Assembly: GCA_002482765.1 (NCBI GenBank)
Contig: DLGP01000106.1
Location: forward strand, 4,677-21,921
Direction: 5' to 3'
Length of the DNA stretch: 17,245 nucleotides
From: Alphaproteobacteria bacterium UBA7691
GTDB lineage: Bacteria > Pseudomonadota > Alphaproteobacteria > Ferrovibrionales > Ferrovibrionaceae
This document shows positions 1 through 7,377 of this stretch, in pieces. Within the stretch, counting starts at the first letter, position 1, and each line of letters starts with the position of its first letter. The notes beneath the pieces were generated by a model, which did no database searches, was not told where the DNA came from, and worked only from the letters and a program-made list of their open reading frames with translations. Position numbers and translations under genes: made by a program.

Positions 1-475
1 CCAGGGCGCGATCCTGGCGCGCCGACTTGGCATCGTTGAGCGCGTCGTCGATACGGTCGAGCGCCGCGCCCAGCGCATCATAATCGCCGGCAGCAGCTTC
101 GCGGCCCGGCTCATAGAGCCAGAAATCACCATCTTCCACCTGCGAGGCGGCACGGCTCTGGCGCACCAGGCTGCTTAACGGATTGACCTCCAGCGAGCGC
201 AGATGCAGCGCGCCGAGATCAACCGGAAAGCCGAAGCGATTATCGGTGAAGGCGCGGCCACCCAGGCGGTTGCGCGCTTCCAGCACCGCCACCGCGATGC
301 CACGATCCGCCAGCAGCCGCGCCGCCGCCAGGCCGGCAATGCCGGCGCCAATCACGGCAATATCAGTCTTTGTCGGCGCGGTCTGCGCAACTGCTGCTGG
401 TGGCGCAAACCCGGCGGCAAGGCCGAGCGCCAGGAGGCGGCGTCGGGAAAGCGGGAAACGCAAAGCGCGCCGCAT
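1..475 (-). CDS. FAD-dependent amine oxidase-like oxidoreductase, Tat-exported (N-terminal 158 residues, cut by window edge)
   Basis: Only the N-terminal 158 codons are inside the window; the rest lies beyond base 1. Residues 1-31 look like a Tat signal peptide: a basic start, a twin-arginine stretch SRRRLLALG at 10-18 and a hydrophobic run ending near AAVAQ. The mature part opens with an FAD-binding Rossmann fold: VIGAGIAGLAAARLLADRG (41-59), the ribose-binding Glu in VLEARNRLGGRAF (64-76), and then a segment ending DLGALHL. This pattern is typical of the flavin amine oxidase / NAD(P)-binding Rossmann superfamily; the substrate cannot be told from this part. The ATG lies 11 bp after the pheA stop, so it is probably the last known gene of a kdsB-pheA transcript. 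The ribosome site is weak (GAAAGCGGG). A periplasmic location is inferred from the signal alone. Confidence 0.75.
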   Translation of the reverse strand, partial: MRRALRFPLSRRRLLALGLAAGFAPPAAVAQTAPTKTDIAVIGAGIAGLAAARLLADRGIAVAVLEARNRLGGRAFTDNRFGFPVDLGALHLRSLEVNPLSSLVRQSRAASQVEDGDFWLYEPGREAAAGDYDALGAALDRIDDALNDAKSARQDRAL

Positions 476-486
476 CCCGCTTTCGC

Positions 487-1365
487 CTAGCTGTCGAAAC
501 GATAAGGATGTGCGCGATACACGCCCAGCACCTTCAGTTGACGCGAGAAATAGCCCAGTTCGTCGAGCGCAAGCTGCACGCTGGTCTGCGCCGGATGGCC
601 CTCAATCTCGCAATAGAATTCCGCCACGCGGAAACCGTCGGTCATGTAGCTTTCCAGCTTCACCACGTTGACGCCATTGGTGGCAAAACCGCCCAGGGCT
701 TTGTACAGCGCCGCCGGCACGCTGCGCACCTTGAACATCAGGCTGGTGAGGCAGATGCCGGGCGCCGCCATGTCCGGGTCTTTGCGCTCACGTTCCAGCT
801 TAACAAAGCGCGTGGTGTTGGTGGCGTTATCCTCGATATCGGGGCGCAACACCTGCAAACCATACAGTTCGCCGGCAATTGTGGAGGCAATGGCGGCGGC
901 GCCAGGATCGCCGCGTTCGGCCACTTCCTTGGCCGAGCCGGCCGTGTCGGTGGAAACAATCGCTTCCAGGCCCAATTCGCGGATCACATTGCGGCATTGC
1001 GACAAAGCCTGCACATGGCTGTAGACGCGCTTGACGCTGGCCAGACTGGCGTTTTGCGGCGCCAGCAACTGATGCCGCACGCGCAGGAAATGCTCGGCGG
1101 TGATGTAAAGCCCGCCTTCCGGCAGCAGATGATGAATATCAGCCACCCGGCCGGCGGTGGAATTCTCGATCGGGATCAGGCCGCAGGCCGCCCGGCCCTC
1201 ACGCACCGCCGCAAAGGCATCCTCAAAGGTGGCGCAGGGCAGCGGTGCCAGATCAGGCAAAGCCTCGCGGCAGGCCAGATGCGAATAGGCACCGGCCGCG
1301 CCCTGGAAGGCAACAACCTGTGCGGGATCGGTGGCGGGGCTGGCAAGCGAGGCGGCGGGCGACAT
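487..1365 (-). CDS. pheA: Prephenate dehydratase (monofunctional, with ACT domain)
   Basis: Converts prephenate to phenylpyruvate with loss of water and CO2, the committed step of phenylalanine synthesis, in the cytosol. The protein has 292 residues, usual for the stand-alone enzyme without a chorismate mutase domain. The catalytic domain runs from FQGAAGAYSHLA (20-31) through GLIPIENSTAGRV (62-74) to the family signature NTTRF (183-187). A C-terminal ACT domain (about 209-285) contains GVNVVKLESY (231-240), the phenylalanine-binding region, so feedback inhibition by phenylalanine is expected. The ATG at 1365 is preferred over an in-frame TTG six bases earlier because a GGAAA motif sits about 8 bases before the ATG. 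The kdsB stop is 20 bp upstream and an FAD oxidoreductase starts 11 bp downstream, so the three are probably co-transcribed. Confidence 0.95.
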   Translation of the reverse strand: MSPAASLASPATDPAQVVAFQGAAGAYSHLACREALPDLAPLPCATFEDAFAAVREGRAACGLIPIENSTAGRVADIHHLLPEGGLYITAEHFLRVRHQLLAPQNASLASVKRVYSHVQALSQCRNVIRELGLEAIVSTDTAGSAKEVAERGDPGAAAIASTIAGELYGLQVLRPDIEDNATNTTRFVKLERERKDPDMAAPGICLTSLMFKVRSVPAALYKALGGFATNGVNVVKLESYMTDGFRVAEFYCEIEGHPAQTSVQLALDELGYFSRQLKVLGVYRAHPYRFDS

Positions 1366-1385
1366 CTGCAATTTCCGAATTCTTG

Positions 1386-2168
1386 TTATTTCGCCATGAC
1401 TTGGCGGATGCGTTCGAGGTCGCCGGGAGTATCGACGCCGAGCGGCAGGGTGTCAACGACAGCGGCTGCGATGCGCATGCCATTTTCCAGCGCGCGCAAT
1501 TGCTCCAGCTTCTCGCGCTGCTCCAGCGGCGAAGGCTTGAGCGTGACAAACCGCGCCAGGGCGGCGCGGCGATAGGCATAGATGCCGATATGATGCCACA
1601 GCGGCCCCTCACCCGATGGCACCGGGCGGCGGCTGAAATACAAAGCCGGGCCGATACTGGCGCCGGGCGCCAGGCTGAGCACGGCCTTCACCACATTGGG
1701 ATCGTCGATCTCATGCTGCTCAACGATTGGCGTTGCCAGGGTGGCGATATCCACCAGCGGATCGGCCAGTGGCGCCAGCGCAGCCCGCACCACTTTGGGA
1801 TCAATCGCCGGCAGGTCGCCCTGCAAGTTGATCACCGCATCATGCGCGCCATCTGGATCAAGCCGGGTCAGCGCCTCGAAGATACGATCCGAACCCGAAG
1901 GATGCGCCGGATCGGTGAGCACCGCCTCGCCGCCCGCCGCGCGCACCGCCGCCGCGATGGCCGCATCACCGCAGGCCACGGCAACGCGGGCGAATCCGGC
2001 CTCACGCGCCCGCTCCAGGCAATGCACAATCATCGGCTTGCCATGGATATCGGCCAGCGGCTTATCCGGCAGCCGGGTGGAAGCCAGCCGCGAGGGGATC
2101 AGCACAATAGGATTGCGCGGCAGCGCAGGCTGGTCGTCAGAGGGGCGAGACGGAGAAGATTGGGTCAT
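1386..2168 (-). CDS. kdsB: 3-deoxy-manno-octulosonate cytidylyltransferase (CMP-KDO synthetase)
   Basis: Activates KDO with CTP to give CMP-KDO and pyrophosphate for lipopolysaccharide inner core synthesis in the cytosol. The 260-residue protein shows the family motifs in order: nucleotide-binding IPSRLASTRLPDKPL (24-38), SGSDRI (91-96), NLQGDLP (114-120, where many homologues have QGDEP), HHIGIYAYR (192-200), LEQREKLEQLRALENG (215-230) and GVDTPGDLE (244-252). The reading frame is open far upstream across the divergent cytochrome gene, but homology starts only at about residue 20 of the protein given here. The ATG at 2168 has a GAAAG ribosome site just before it. The first 19 residues (Ser/Pro-rich) are a short non-conserved extension. 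It is the first gene of the minus-strand run kdsB-pheA-oxidoreductase and indicates a Gram-negative with KDO-containing LPS. Confidence 0.95.
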   Translation of the reverse strand: MTQSSPSRPSDDQPALPRNPIVLIPSRLASTRLPDKPLADIHGKPMIVHCLERAREAGFARVAVACGDAAIAAAVRAAGGEAVLTDPAHPSGSDRIFEALTRLDPDGAHDAVINLQGDLPAIDPKVVRAALAPLADPLVDIATLATPIVEQHEIDDPNVVKAVLSLAPGASIGPALYFSRRPVPSGEGPLWHHIGIYAYRRAALARFVTLKPSPLEQREKLEQLRALENGMRIAAAVVDTLPLGVDTPGDLERIRQVMAK

Positions 2169-2247
2169 GTCTTTCAAGGGTTTGCGAATCAGCGGGGATG
2201 CGGCACTTCGCCGCAGGATGACGCCACCGCCGGCCCATCCAGCGGGC

Positions 2248-2276
2248 TTTATACGGGTTGCAGATGGCGGGGGGAA
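2248..2276 (-). promoter_or_regulatory. Weak candidate sigma70-type promoter for kdsB-pheA
   Basis: In the 186-bp divergent region between kdsB and the cytochrome gene, the minus strand has a TATAAA hexamer (2248-2253) with a poor TTCCCC in the -35 position (2271-2276) at a 17-bp spacing. It would give a leader of about 70 bases before the kdsB ATG. The -10 is good and the -35 poor, so this is tentative. No clear promoter was found for the plus-strand cytochrome gene in the same region. Confidence 0.25.
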
Positions 2277-2354
2277 GCCGGTAATCTGCGCCCGATTTTC
2301 CGGCCCCGCCCCAAGAGTGGCGGCGCCGTAGGCTTGGGCCATGGGAGTTGCCGA

Positions 2355-2894
2355 ATGAACAGTTTCGAGATCAACAAGATCGCTGGTGCCGTTCTTGCCT
2401 GCTTGCTGGTGATTACCGGCCTGAATCAGCTTGGCGGCATGTTGGTCAGTCCGAAGAAGCTGGCCGAGGCGGCCTACAAGATCGAAGTGGCCGAGGAAGC
2501 CCCGAAGGGTGGCGCCGCCCCGGTTGCCGCCGAGCCGGAAGTGGACGTCAAGACCCTGCTGGCCGCCGCCAGCATCGATGGCGGCAAGAAGTCGGCCGCC
2601 AAATGTGTTGCCTGCCACAGCTTTGAGAAGGGCGGCGCCAACAAGGTGGGTCCGAACCTGTTCGCCATCGTGGATGCCAAGAAGGGCCATGCCGACGGCT
2701 TCGCCTATTCCGACGCGATCAAGAAGACCGAAGGCCCCTGGACTTTTGAAAGCCTGTTCGCCTTCATCGGCAACCCGAAGGGCTATGCGCCGGGCACCAA
2801 GATGGCCTTCGCCGGCATCCGCAGCGCCAAGGAGCGCGCCGACCTGCTGGCCTATCTGAATTCGATGTCGGATAGCCCGAAGCCGCTGCAATAA
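2355..2894 (+). CDS. cycM: Membrane-anchored class I cytochrome c (CycM-like)
   Basis: A 179-residue electron-transfer protein. An N-terminal hydrophobic segment (about 8-31) acts as an uncleaved anchor and is followed by an Ala/Pro/Glu-rich linker (about 40-65). The heme domain then carries CVACH (84-88) for covalent heme attachment with His88 as proximal ligand, VGPNLF (98-103), and PGTKMAF (146-152) with Met150 as the likely sixth ligand. The order and length fit the CycM/cytochrome c552 family, which passes electrons from the bc1 complex to an aa3-type oxidase in alphaproteobacteria. That role is family knowledge and is not proven here. The start at 2355 is supported by GGGAG 8 bases upstream; the in-frame open reading beyond it is antisense to kdsB. 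It is divergent from kdsB and 25 bp ahead of the phosphatase gene, probably in one transcript with it. Confidence 0.92.
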   Translation: MNSFEINKIAGAVLACLLVITGLNQLGGMLVSPKKLAEAAYKIEVAEEAPKGGAAPVAAEPEVDVKTLLAAASIDGGKKSAAKCVACHSFEKGGANKVGPNLFAIVDAKKGHADGFAYSDAIKKTEGPWTFESLFAFIGNPKGYAPGTKMAFAGIRSAKERADLLAYLNSMSDSPKPLQ

Positions 2895-2919
2895 GCCGCA
2901 GAACCGGGCAGATTGTGTA

Positions 2920-3702
2920 ATGACCATCTGCCCGGCTGATCTTATCCGTTTTGCCGATCATCTGGCCGATCTGGCCGGCGACGCCATAAGGCCGCATTTC
3001 CGGCGCCGCTCAATGGCGGTGGAAAGCAAGGCCGATGCCTCGCCGGTGACCGTGGCCGACCGCGCCGCCGAAACCGCGATGCGCACCGCCATTGAGGCGG
3101 CCTATCCCGAGCATGGCATTTTTGGCGAGGAATTTGGCCATGCCAGACCGGAAGCGCCGTGGCAGTGGATTCTTGATCCGATTGACGGCACCAAAAGCTT
3201 CGTTACCGGCCTGCCGATTTTCGGCACCCTGATCGCCCTGACCCATAATGGCCGGCCTTTGCTCGGCGTCATCGACCAGCCGATCACCCGCGACCGCTGG
3301 ATCGGCGCCAGCGGCCATGCCACGCGCTATAACGGCGCAGCCACCCAGGCCAATACCGGCAGCGATCTTGCCCAGGCCGCCGTGCTGACCACCTATGTGG
3401 ATGGCTTCAGCGACAGCGAGGCCGCCGCCTTCACCCAGCTGCGCAAAGCCTGCCGGCTGAACCGCATGAGCGGCGATTGCATCGCCTATGCGCTGATTGC
3501 CAGCGGCTTTGCCGATATTGTGCTGGATGGCAAGGTGCAGCCTTATGATTATGCCGCGCTGATCCCGGTGATCGAAGGCGCTGGCGGCATCATCACAGAT
3601 TGGGAAGGCCGGCCGCTGGATACCCGCAGCCCGGCCCGGGTGCTGGCCGCAGCCAACCCGGCTTTGCATGCCGCCGCAAAATCGCTACTGGCAGGCGCCT
3701 GA
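2920..3702 (+). CDS. hisN: Histidinol-phosphatase / inositol-monophosphatase family enzyme
   Basis: A 260-residue Mg2+-dependent phosphomonoesterase of the inositol monophosphatase superfamily. Visible motifs are KADASPVTVADRAAE (37-51), GEEFG (69-73) with the metal-binding Glu, DPIDGTKSF (86-94) with the two metal-binding Asp residues, and PYDYAAL (208-214) with the last conserved Asp. All metal ligands are present, so it should be active. In alphaproteobacteria this subgroup is usually annotated HisN, which dephosphorylates L-histidinol phosphate in histidine synthesis. An inositol-phosphate or 3'(2'),5'-bisphosphate substrate cannot be excluded from sequence, and no his gene is nearby. The start is the ATG at 2920, with only a weak GGGCAG upstream; the 25-bp gap after the cytochrome gene suggests co-transcription. 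Confidence 0.85.
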   Translation: MTICPADLIRFADHLADLAGDAIRPHFRRRSMAVESKADASPVTVADRAAETAMRTAIEAAYPEHGIFGEEFGHARPEAPWQWILDPIDGTKSFVTGLPIFGTLIALTHNGRPLLGVIDQPITRDRWIGASGHATRYNGAATQANTGSDLAQAAVLTTYVDGFSDSEAAAFTQLRKACRLNRMSGDCIAYALIASGFADIVLDGKVQPYDYAALIPVIEGAGGIITDWEGRPLDTRSPARVLAAANPALHAAAKSLLAGA

Positions 3703-3713
3703 ACCCGCCCCTA

Positions 3714-3726
3714 TATACTATACAAT
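3714..3726 (+). promoter_or_regulatory. AT-rich candidate -10 region before the YejA-like gene
   Basis: In the 55-bp gap before the binding-protein gene there is an AT-rich island in otherwise GC-rich DNA. It holds two overlapping -10-like hexamers, TATACT (3714-3719) and TACAAT (3721-3726). No convincing -35 is seen at the right distance; the nearest TTG sequence (3664) is too far upstream. The site would give a 5' leader of about 25-35 bases, including the GGGAGA ribosome site, and independent expression of this gene. Confidence 0.35.
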
Positions 3727-3757
3727 GTGAGATTACCGCCCGAGGGAGATTGCGCCG

Positions 3758-5578
3758 ATGCCGCGCCTTGCCGTGCTAGCCCTATGCGCCGTCCTGGCCG
3801 CACCGCTGCTTCCCGCCCCGCTTCAGGCACAAACCAGCAGCCATGCCCTGTCGCTGGTCGGCGCGCCGAAATACCCGGCCGATTTCAAGCAGCTTGATTT
3901 TGTCAATCCGAACGCCCCGAAAGGCGGCGAGGTCAAACTGGTGGCGGTGGGCGGCTTTGACAGCCTGAACCCCTTCATCCCCAAGGGCGATGAAGCCCCC
4001 GGCCTCGGCCTGATTTACGAGACACTGATGGGGTCGCCGATGGACGACATGTCGGCGGAATACGGCCTAATCGCCGAAAGTGTGGAAGTGCCGGCCGATC
4101 TGAGCTGGGTGACATTCAAACTACGGCCGGAAGCAAAATGGGCCGATGGCAACCCGATCACTGCCGAAGACGTGGCCTATACCTTCGCCCAGATCAAGGA
4201 CAAGGGCGAACCGGCAATGCAGTATTACTATGCCAATGTCACGCGCGCCGAAGTGCTCGGCCCGCGTGCCGTGAAGTTCCATTTCTCCGGTCCGCCAAAC
4301 CGCGAATTGCCGCAGATCATGGGCCAATTGCCGGTGATCCAGAAGGCGCAATGGGAAAAGCGCGATTTTGACAAGCCGACGCTGGAACCCTGGACCAGCT
4401 CGGGCCCCTACCGGATCAAGGAATTTGAGGCCAACCGCTTCATCGTGCTGGAACGCCGCGCCGATTGGTGGGGCAAGGATCTGCCGATCAACAAGGGGCG
4501 CTATAATTTTGACCGCATCCGCTACGATATCTACCGCGACAGCACGGTGACGCTGGAAGCCTTCAAATCCGGGCAATACGACTATCGCAGCGAAAACATC
4601 GCCCGTGTCTGGGCCACCGGCTATGATTTTCCGGCGCGCCAGAACGGCCAGGTGAAGCTGGAAAAGATCAAGCATGAACGCCCGGCCGGCCTGAGCGGCT
4701 TCATCTTCAACACGCGGCGCGACAAATTTGCCGATCCACTGCTGCGCGAAGCCCTAAGCTACAGCTTCGACTTTGAATGGGCCAACAAGAATTTCTTCTT
4801 CGGCGATTACAGCCGCACCCAGAGCTTCTTCGAGAATTCAGACTTCGCAGCGCGCGGCGCGCCGAGTGAGGCCGAATTGAAGCTGCTGGAGCCATTGCGC
4901 AGCCAGTTGCCGGCGCGCGTCTTCGGCCCGGCCTATGCGCCGCCGGTGAGCGATGGTAGCGGCAGCGACCGGGCGATGCTGCGCAAGGCGCGCGAATTGC
5001 TGACCCAGGCCGGCTATAGCGTGAAGGATGGCAAGCTGCTGGATAAGGCTGGCAAGCCGCTGGAAATCGAAATGCTGCTGGCCGATCCGTCGTTTGAGCG
5101 TATCGGTGCCGCCTGGGGCAAAAGCCTGGAGCGGCTCGGCATCAAGCTGAACCTGCGCGTGGTTGATAGCTCACAATATGTGAACCGCATCCGGGCCTTC
5201 GATTTTGACGTGATCTCGGCCGGCTGGGGCCAATCGGATTCGCCGGGCAACGAGCAGCGCAGCTTCTGGAGCAGCGCGGCGGCCGACAACCCGGCCAACC
5301 GCAATTATGCCGGCATCAAAAACCCGGCCATCGACACGCTGATCGATGCCGTGATCTACGCCAAGAACCGCGACGAACTGGTGAGCGCCACCCGCGCCCT
5401 GGACCGCGCCCTGACCTGGAATTTCTACGTCATCCCGGGCTGGACCTTCGGCTATGACCGCATCGCCTATTGGGACAAGTTCGGCAAGACCGGCAAGACG
5501 CCGAAATACGGCAACGACTTCCTGTCCTGGTGGATCGACCCGGCCAAGGACGCCAAATTGCGCGAGACGAAGCGCTGA
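3758..5578 (+). CDS. Periplasmic peptide-binding protein, family 5, YejA-like
   Basis: A 606-residue periplasmic solute-binding protein for an ABC importer. It begins with a Sec signal peptide (about 1-24, hydrophobic LAVLALCAVLAAPLL and an Ala-x-Ala-type end near LQAQ). The mature N-terminus KYPADFKQLDFVNPNAPKGG is the hallmark of YejA-type proteins, which take up longer peptides or microcin C-like compounds. It is followed by family 5 features such as LIYETLM, LRPEAKWADGNPITAEDVAYTF and the SSGPYRI region. The length fits the family (about 600). The start is fixed by GGGAGA 8 bases upstream. The permease and ATPase genes normally found with YejA (yejB, yejE, yejF) are absent on both sides, so this is an orphan component or its partners lie elsewhere. 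It converges with the methyltransferase gene, leaving a 6-bp gap. Confidence 0.9.
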   Translation: MPRLAVLALCAVLAAPLLPAPLQAQTSSHALSLVGAPKYPADFKQLDFVNPNAPKGGEVKLVAVGGFDSLNPFIPKGDEAPGLGLIYETLMGSPMDDMSAEYGLIAESVEVPADLSWVTFKLRPEAKWADGNPITAEDVAYTFAQIKDKGEPAMQYYYANVTRAEVLGPRAVKFHFSGPPNRELPQIMGQLPVIQKAQWEKRDFDKPTLEPWTSSGPYRIKEFEANRFIVLERRADWWGKDLPINKGRYNFDRIRYDIYRDSTVTLEAFKSGQYDYRSENIARVWATGYDFPARQNGQVKLEKIKHERPAGLSGFIFNTRRDKFADPLLREALSYSFDFEWANKNFFFGDYSRTQSFFENSDFAARGAPSEAELKLLEPLRSQLPARVFGPAYAPPVSDGSGSDRAMLRKARELLTQAGYSVKDGKLLDKAGKPLEIEMLLADPSFERIGAAWGKSLERLGIKLNLRVVDSSQYVNRIRAFDFDVISAGWGQSDSPGNEQRSFWSSAAADNPANRNYAGIKNPAIDTLIDAVIYAKNRDELVSATRALDRALTWNFYVIPGWTFGYDRIAYWDKFGKTGKTPKYGNDFLSWWIDPAKDAKLRETKR

Positions 5579-5584
5579 GCTGTA

Positions 5585-6499
5585 TCAGGGCGTCCAGCGC
5601 GCATGCAGCGCGGTGGATACCAGCCGGTTGCCGGCTTCCTCGCGCAAAGCCAGTTCGCCGCAGGCGATATTGCCCGGGCCGATATGCTCATGCAGCAGGG
5701 CATGCAGCGATAGCGGCGACAGCCGCGCGGCATAGGCGGTGAGGATCACAAAAAGCGGTGTATCCGACAGCACGGTGCGGATTTCGCGCAGCAATTCCGG
5801 CAGGTGTTCAAACACTTTCCACACTTCGCCCTTGGGGCCGCGGCCGAATTTTGGCGGATCGAGAATGATGCCATCATAGCGGCTGCCGCGCCGCGCCTCG
5901 CGGGCGACAAATTTGCGTGCATCATCCATGATCCAGCGGATCGGCGCCTGTTGCAGCCCGGCCAGTTCCTGGTTCTCGCGGGCATAGGCGATTGCCTTCT
6001 TGGAGGCATCAACATGCGTCACCCGCGCCCCGGCCTGCGCCGCCACCAGCGACACCACGCCGGTATACCCGAACAGGTTGAGGATACGCGGCTCGCCACC
6101 GGCCTGGCGCACGGCATTAGCCACCCAATCCCATTGCGTCATCTGCTCCGGGAAAAAGCCGAGATGGCGGAACGGCGTGAAGCGGCCATAAAAGCGCAGG
6201 TCGCGGTAGCTGACCGGCCAGGTTTCCGGCAAATCGCGGCGGAAACGCCAATTGCCGGCATCCTCCTCGCTTTTTTCATTCGGGCCGAAGCTGGCATCGG
6301 CCTTGTCCCATTGCGCCTCGGGCAGTTTGGGCGACCACATTGCCTGCGGCTCGGGCCGGATCACCCGGATACGGCCAAGCTGCTCCAGCCGGCGGCCATG
6401 GCCGCTATCGAGCAGGCGATATTCCGGCCAGCCCTCGGCGATCAGCACATCGGGCACCGGATCCGGCAGGCGGGAGGTCGGCAAATCTTGGCGCGGCAT
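5585..6499 (-). CDS. Class I SAM-dependent methyltransferase, RlmI/COG1092-like (putative rRNA cytosine methyltransferase)
   Basis: A 304-residue predicted methyltransferase. The Rossmann core starts with motif I NLFGYTGVVSL (141-151), then THVDASKKAIAYARENQELAG (161-181; acidic ribose-binding Asp164), MDDARKFV (191-198) and the catalytic signature ILDPPKFGRG (212-221). The DPPKFGRG pattern and overall order match COG1092, whose best-known members (RlmI, RlmK) methylate 23S rRNA. There is no clear N-terminal PUA domain as in RlmI; the first 100 residues are instead a family-specific extension, so the exact target is unknown. The ATG at 6499 was chosen because GAGG lies 7 bases before it. The open frame continues upstream through the tRNA-Leu gene, which cannot be coding. 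It is downstream of, and in line with, the tRNA gene (53-bp gap) and could be transcribed by read-through. Confidence 0.85.
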   Translation of the reverse strand: MPRQDLPTSRLPDPVPDVLIAEGWPEYRLLDSGHGRRLEQLGRIRVIRPEPQAMWSPKLPEAQWDKADASFGPNEKSEEDAGNWRFRRDLPETWPVSYRDLRFYGRFTPFRHLGFFPEQMTQWDWVANAVRQAGGEPRILNLFGYTGVVSLVAAQAGARVTHVDASKKAIAYARENQELAGLQQAPIRWIMDDARKFVAREARRGSRYDGIILDPPKFGRGPKGEVWKVFEHLPELLREIRTVLSDTPLFVILTAYAARLSPLSLHALLHEHIGPGNIACGELALREEAGNRLVSTALHARWTP

Positions 6500-6552
6500 G
6501 GCAAAGCCTCGCATGAATGAGGATGCCGGTCTGACCATGCAGAAACCGGAAT

Positions 6553-6639
6553 TGGTGCCCCAGGCCCGACTTGAACGGGCACGTCCTTGCGGACAACGGA
6601 TTTTGAGTCCGTCGCGTCTACCGATTCCACCACTGGGGC
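6553..6639 (-). tRNA. tRNA-Leu (anticodon CAA), CCA encoded
   Basis: The minus strand folds into a complete class II tRNA. The acceptor arm is GCCCCAG paired with CTGGGGC, followed by discriminator A and an encoded CCA (6553-6555). The anticodon stem is ACGGA/TCCGT with loop CTCAAAA, giving anticodon CAA (reads UUG). A long variable arm (GTCC-GCAA-GGAC) is diagnostic of Leu/Ser/Tyr tRNAs, and the T arm is GCCCG-TTCAAGT-CGGGC. All stems are fully paired, so it should be functional. The methyltransferase frame overlapping it is an artefact of open reading. Confidence 0.97.
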
Positions 6640-6654
6640 ATCGCGCGCGGCGGG

Positions 6655-6682
6655 ATATTACCCAAGGCGAGCCGGTAATCAA
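6655..6682 (-). promoter_or_regulatory. Promoter of tRNA-Leu with GC-rich discriminator
   Basis: Upstream of the tRNA on the minus strand are TTGATT (-35, 6677-6682) and TAATAT (-10, 6655-6660) separated by 16 bp. The -10 is 15 bp before the mature 5' end of the tRNA. The stretch between them reads CCCGCCGCGCG, a GC-rich discriminator of the kind that makes stable-RNA promoters sensitive to ppGpp. Both hexamers are near consensus, and their location relative to the tRNA makes the call fairly safe; stringent control is inferred. Confidence 0.6.
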
Positions 6683-6749
6683 CCCCGGGCCGGGCTAATT
6701 CGGTCCAGGCCATGGACAAAACCAGCGCCGCCCGCTATCAGCCAGGGCC

Positions 6750-7328
6750 ATGAAAAAGCTCTATGACTGGACCATGCGCCAAGCTGCCAGCCCCCGGGCC
6801 GGCCGCTGGCTCGGCTTCATCTCCTTCCTGGAGAGTTCGGTCTTTCCGATTCCGCCCGATGTGATGCTGGTGCCGATGTGCCTGGCGCAGCGTGAGAAGG
6901 CTTTCCACTATGCCCTGATCTGCACCATCGCCTCGGTGCTGGGCGGCCTGCTGGGCTATGCCATCGGCTATTTCCTGATCGAAACCATGGGTGAATGGAT
7001 CATCCGGGTCTATGGCTATGGCGACAAGCTGCATGCCTTCCAGGAAGCCTATCAGGAATGGGGCGTGTGGATCATCCTGGTGAAGGGGCTGACGCCGATC
7101 CCCTACAAGCTGGTGACCATTGCCAGCGGCGCGGCGCATTTCAGCCTGCTGGTTTTCACCCTCGCCTCGATTGCCACCCGGGGCCTGCGGTTTTTCCTGA
7201 TCGCCGCGCTGCTATGGCGCTTTGGTGCACCGATCCGTGATTTCATCGAACGCCGCCTGACCCTGCTGACCTGGATTTTCTTCATCGGCCTGATCGGCGG
7301 CTTTGTGGTGGTGCGCTTCCTGCTTTAG
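6750..7328 (+). CDS. YqaA-family (VTT/DedA-related) inner membrane protein
   Basis: A 192-residue integral membrane protein of the YqaA/VTT (SNARE-associated Golgi, DedA-related) family. Typical features are the re-entrant-loop motif FLESSVFPIPPDVMLVPM (26-43), hydrophobic segments near 55-80, 105-125, 130-155 and 172-192, and the second motif KGLTPIPYKLVTIASG (112-127) containing the conserved Pro-Ile-Pro. DedA relatives are linked to membrane lipid flipping and membrane potential; the function of YqaA itself is not settled. The start is the ATG at 6750 with a poor, very close AGGG. It is divergent from the tRNA-Leu gene, separated by 110 bp that hold the tRNA promoter, and ends 6 bp before a strong hairpin that separates it from the oppositely oriented Spy-like gene. 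Confidence 0.85.
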   Translation: MKKLYDWTMRQAASPRAGRWLGFISFLESSVFPIPPDVMLVPMCLAQREKAFHYALICTIASVLGGLLGYAIGYFLIETMGEWIIRVYGYGDKLHAFQEAYQEWGVWIILVKGLTPIPYKLVTIASGAAHFSLLVFTLASIATRGLRFFLIAALLWRFGAPIRDFIERRLTLLTWIFFIGLIGGFVVVRFLL

Positions 7329-7334
7329 GAAATA

Positions 7335-7366
7335 CCGCCGGGCCGGATATTGCTCCGGCCCGGCGG
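7335..7366. terminator. 13-bp perfect hairpin between convergent genes (bidirectional terminator candidate)
   Basis: CCGCCGGGCCGGA (7335-7347) and its exact reverse complement (7354-7366) enclose a 6-base loop, TATTGC. It lies between the stop of the yqaA-like gene (7328) and the stop of the Spy-like gene (7378), so it can serve both transcripts. There is no clear T tract on the plus side; the minus side has only a short TATTTCC. It is either a GC-driven terminator or a 3'-end-stabilising stem. Confidence 0.6.
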
Positions 7367-7377
7367 CAAAGCCCGGC

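Noticed and set aside
370..1575. A 401-codon plus-strand frame
   Set aside because: It lies opposite pheA and has the low-complexity His/Gln/Arg-rich composition typical of an antisense shadow in GC-rich DNA.
2169..2927. The kdsB frame stays open for another 250 codons upstream
   Set aside because: That part is the antisense of the cytochrome c gene and contains no kdsB-like sequence; it is open because of GC-rich codon bias.
5585..6682. A longer frame for the methyltransferase reaching back through the tRNA-Leu gene
   Set aside because: The upstream part is antisense-free but fully overlaps a well-folded tRNA and has no ribosome site; the ATG at 6499 has GAGG at good distance and begins a sensible protein.
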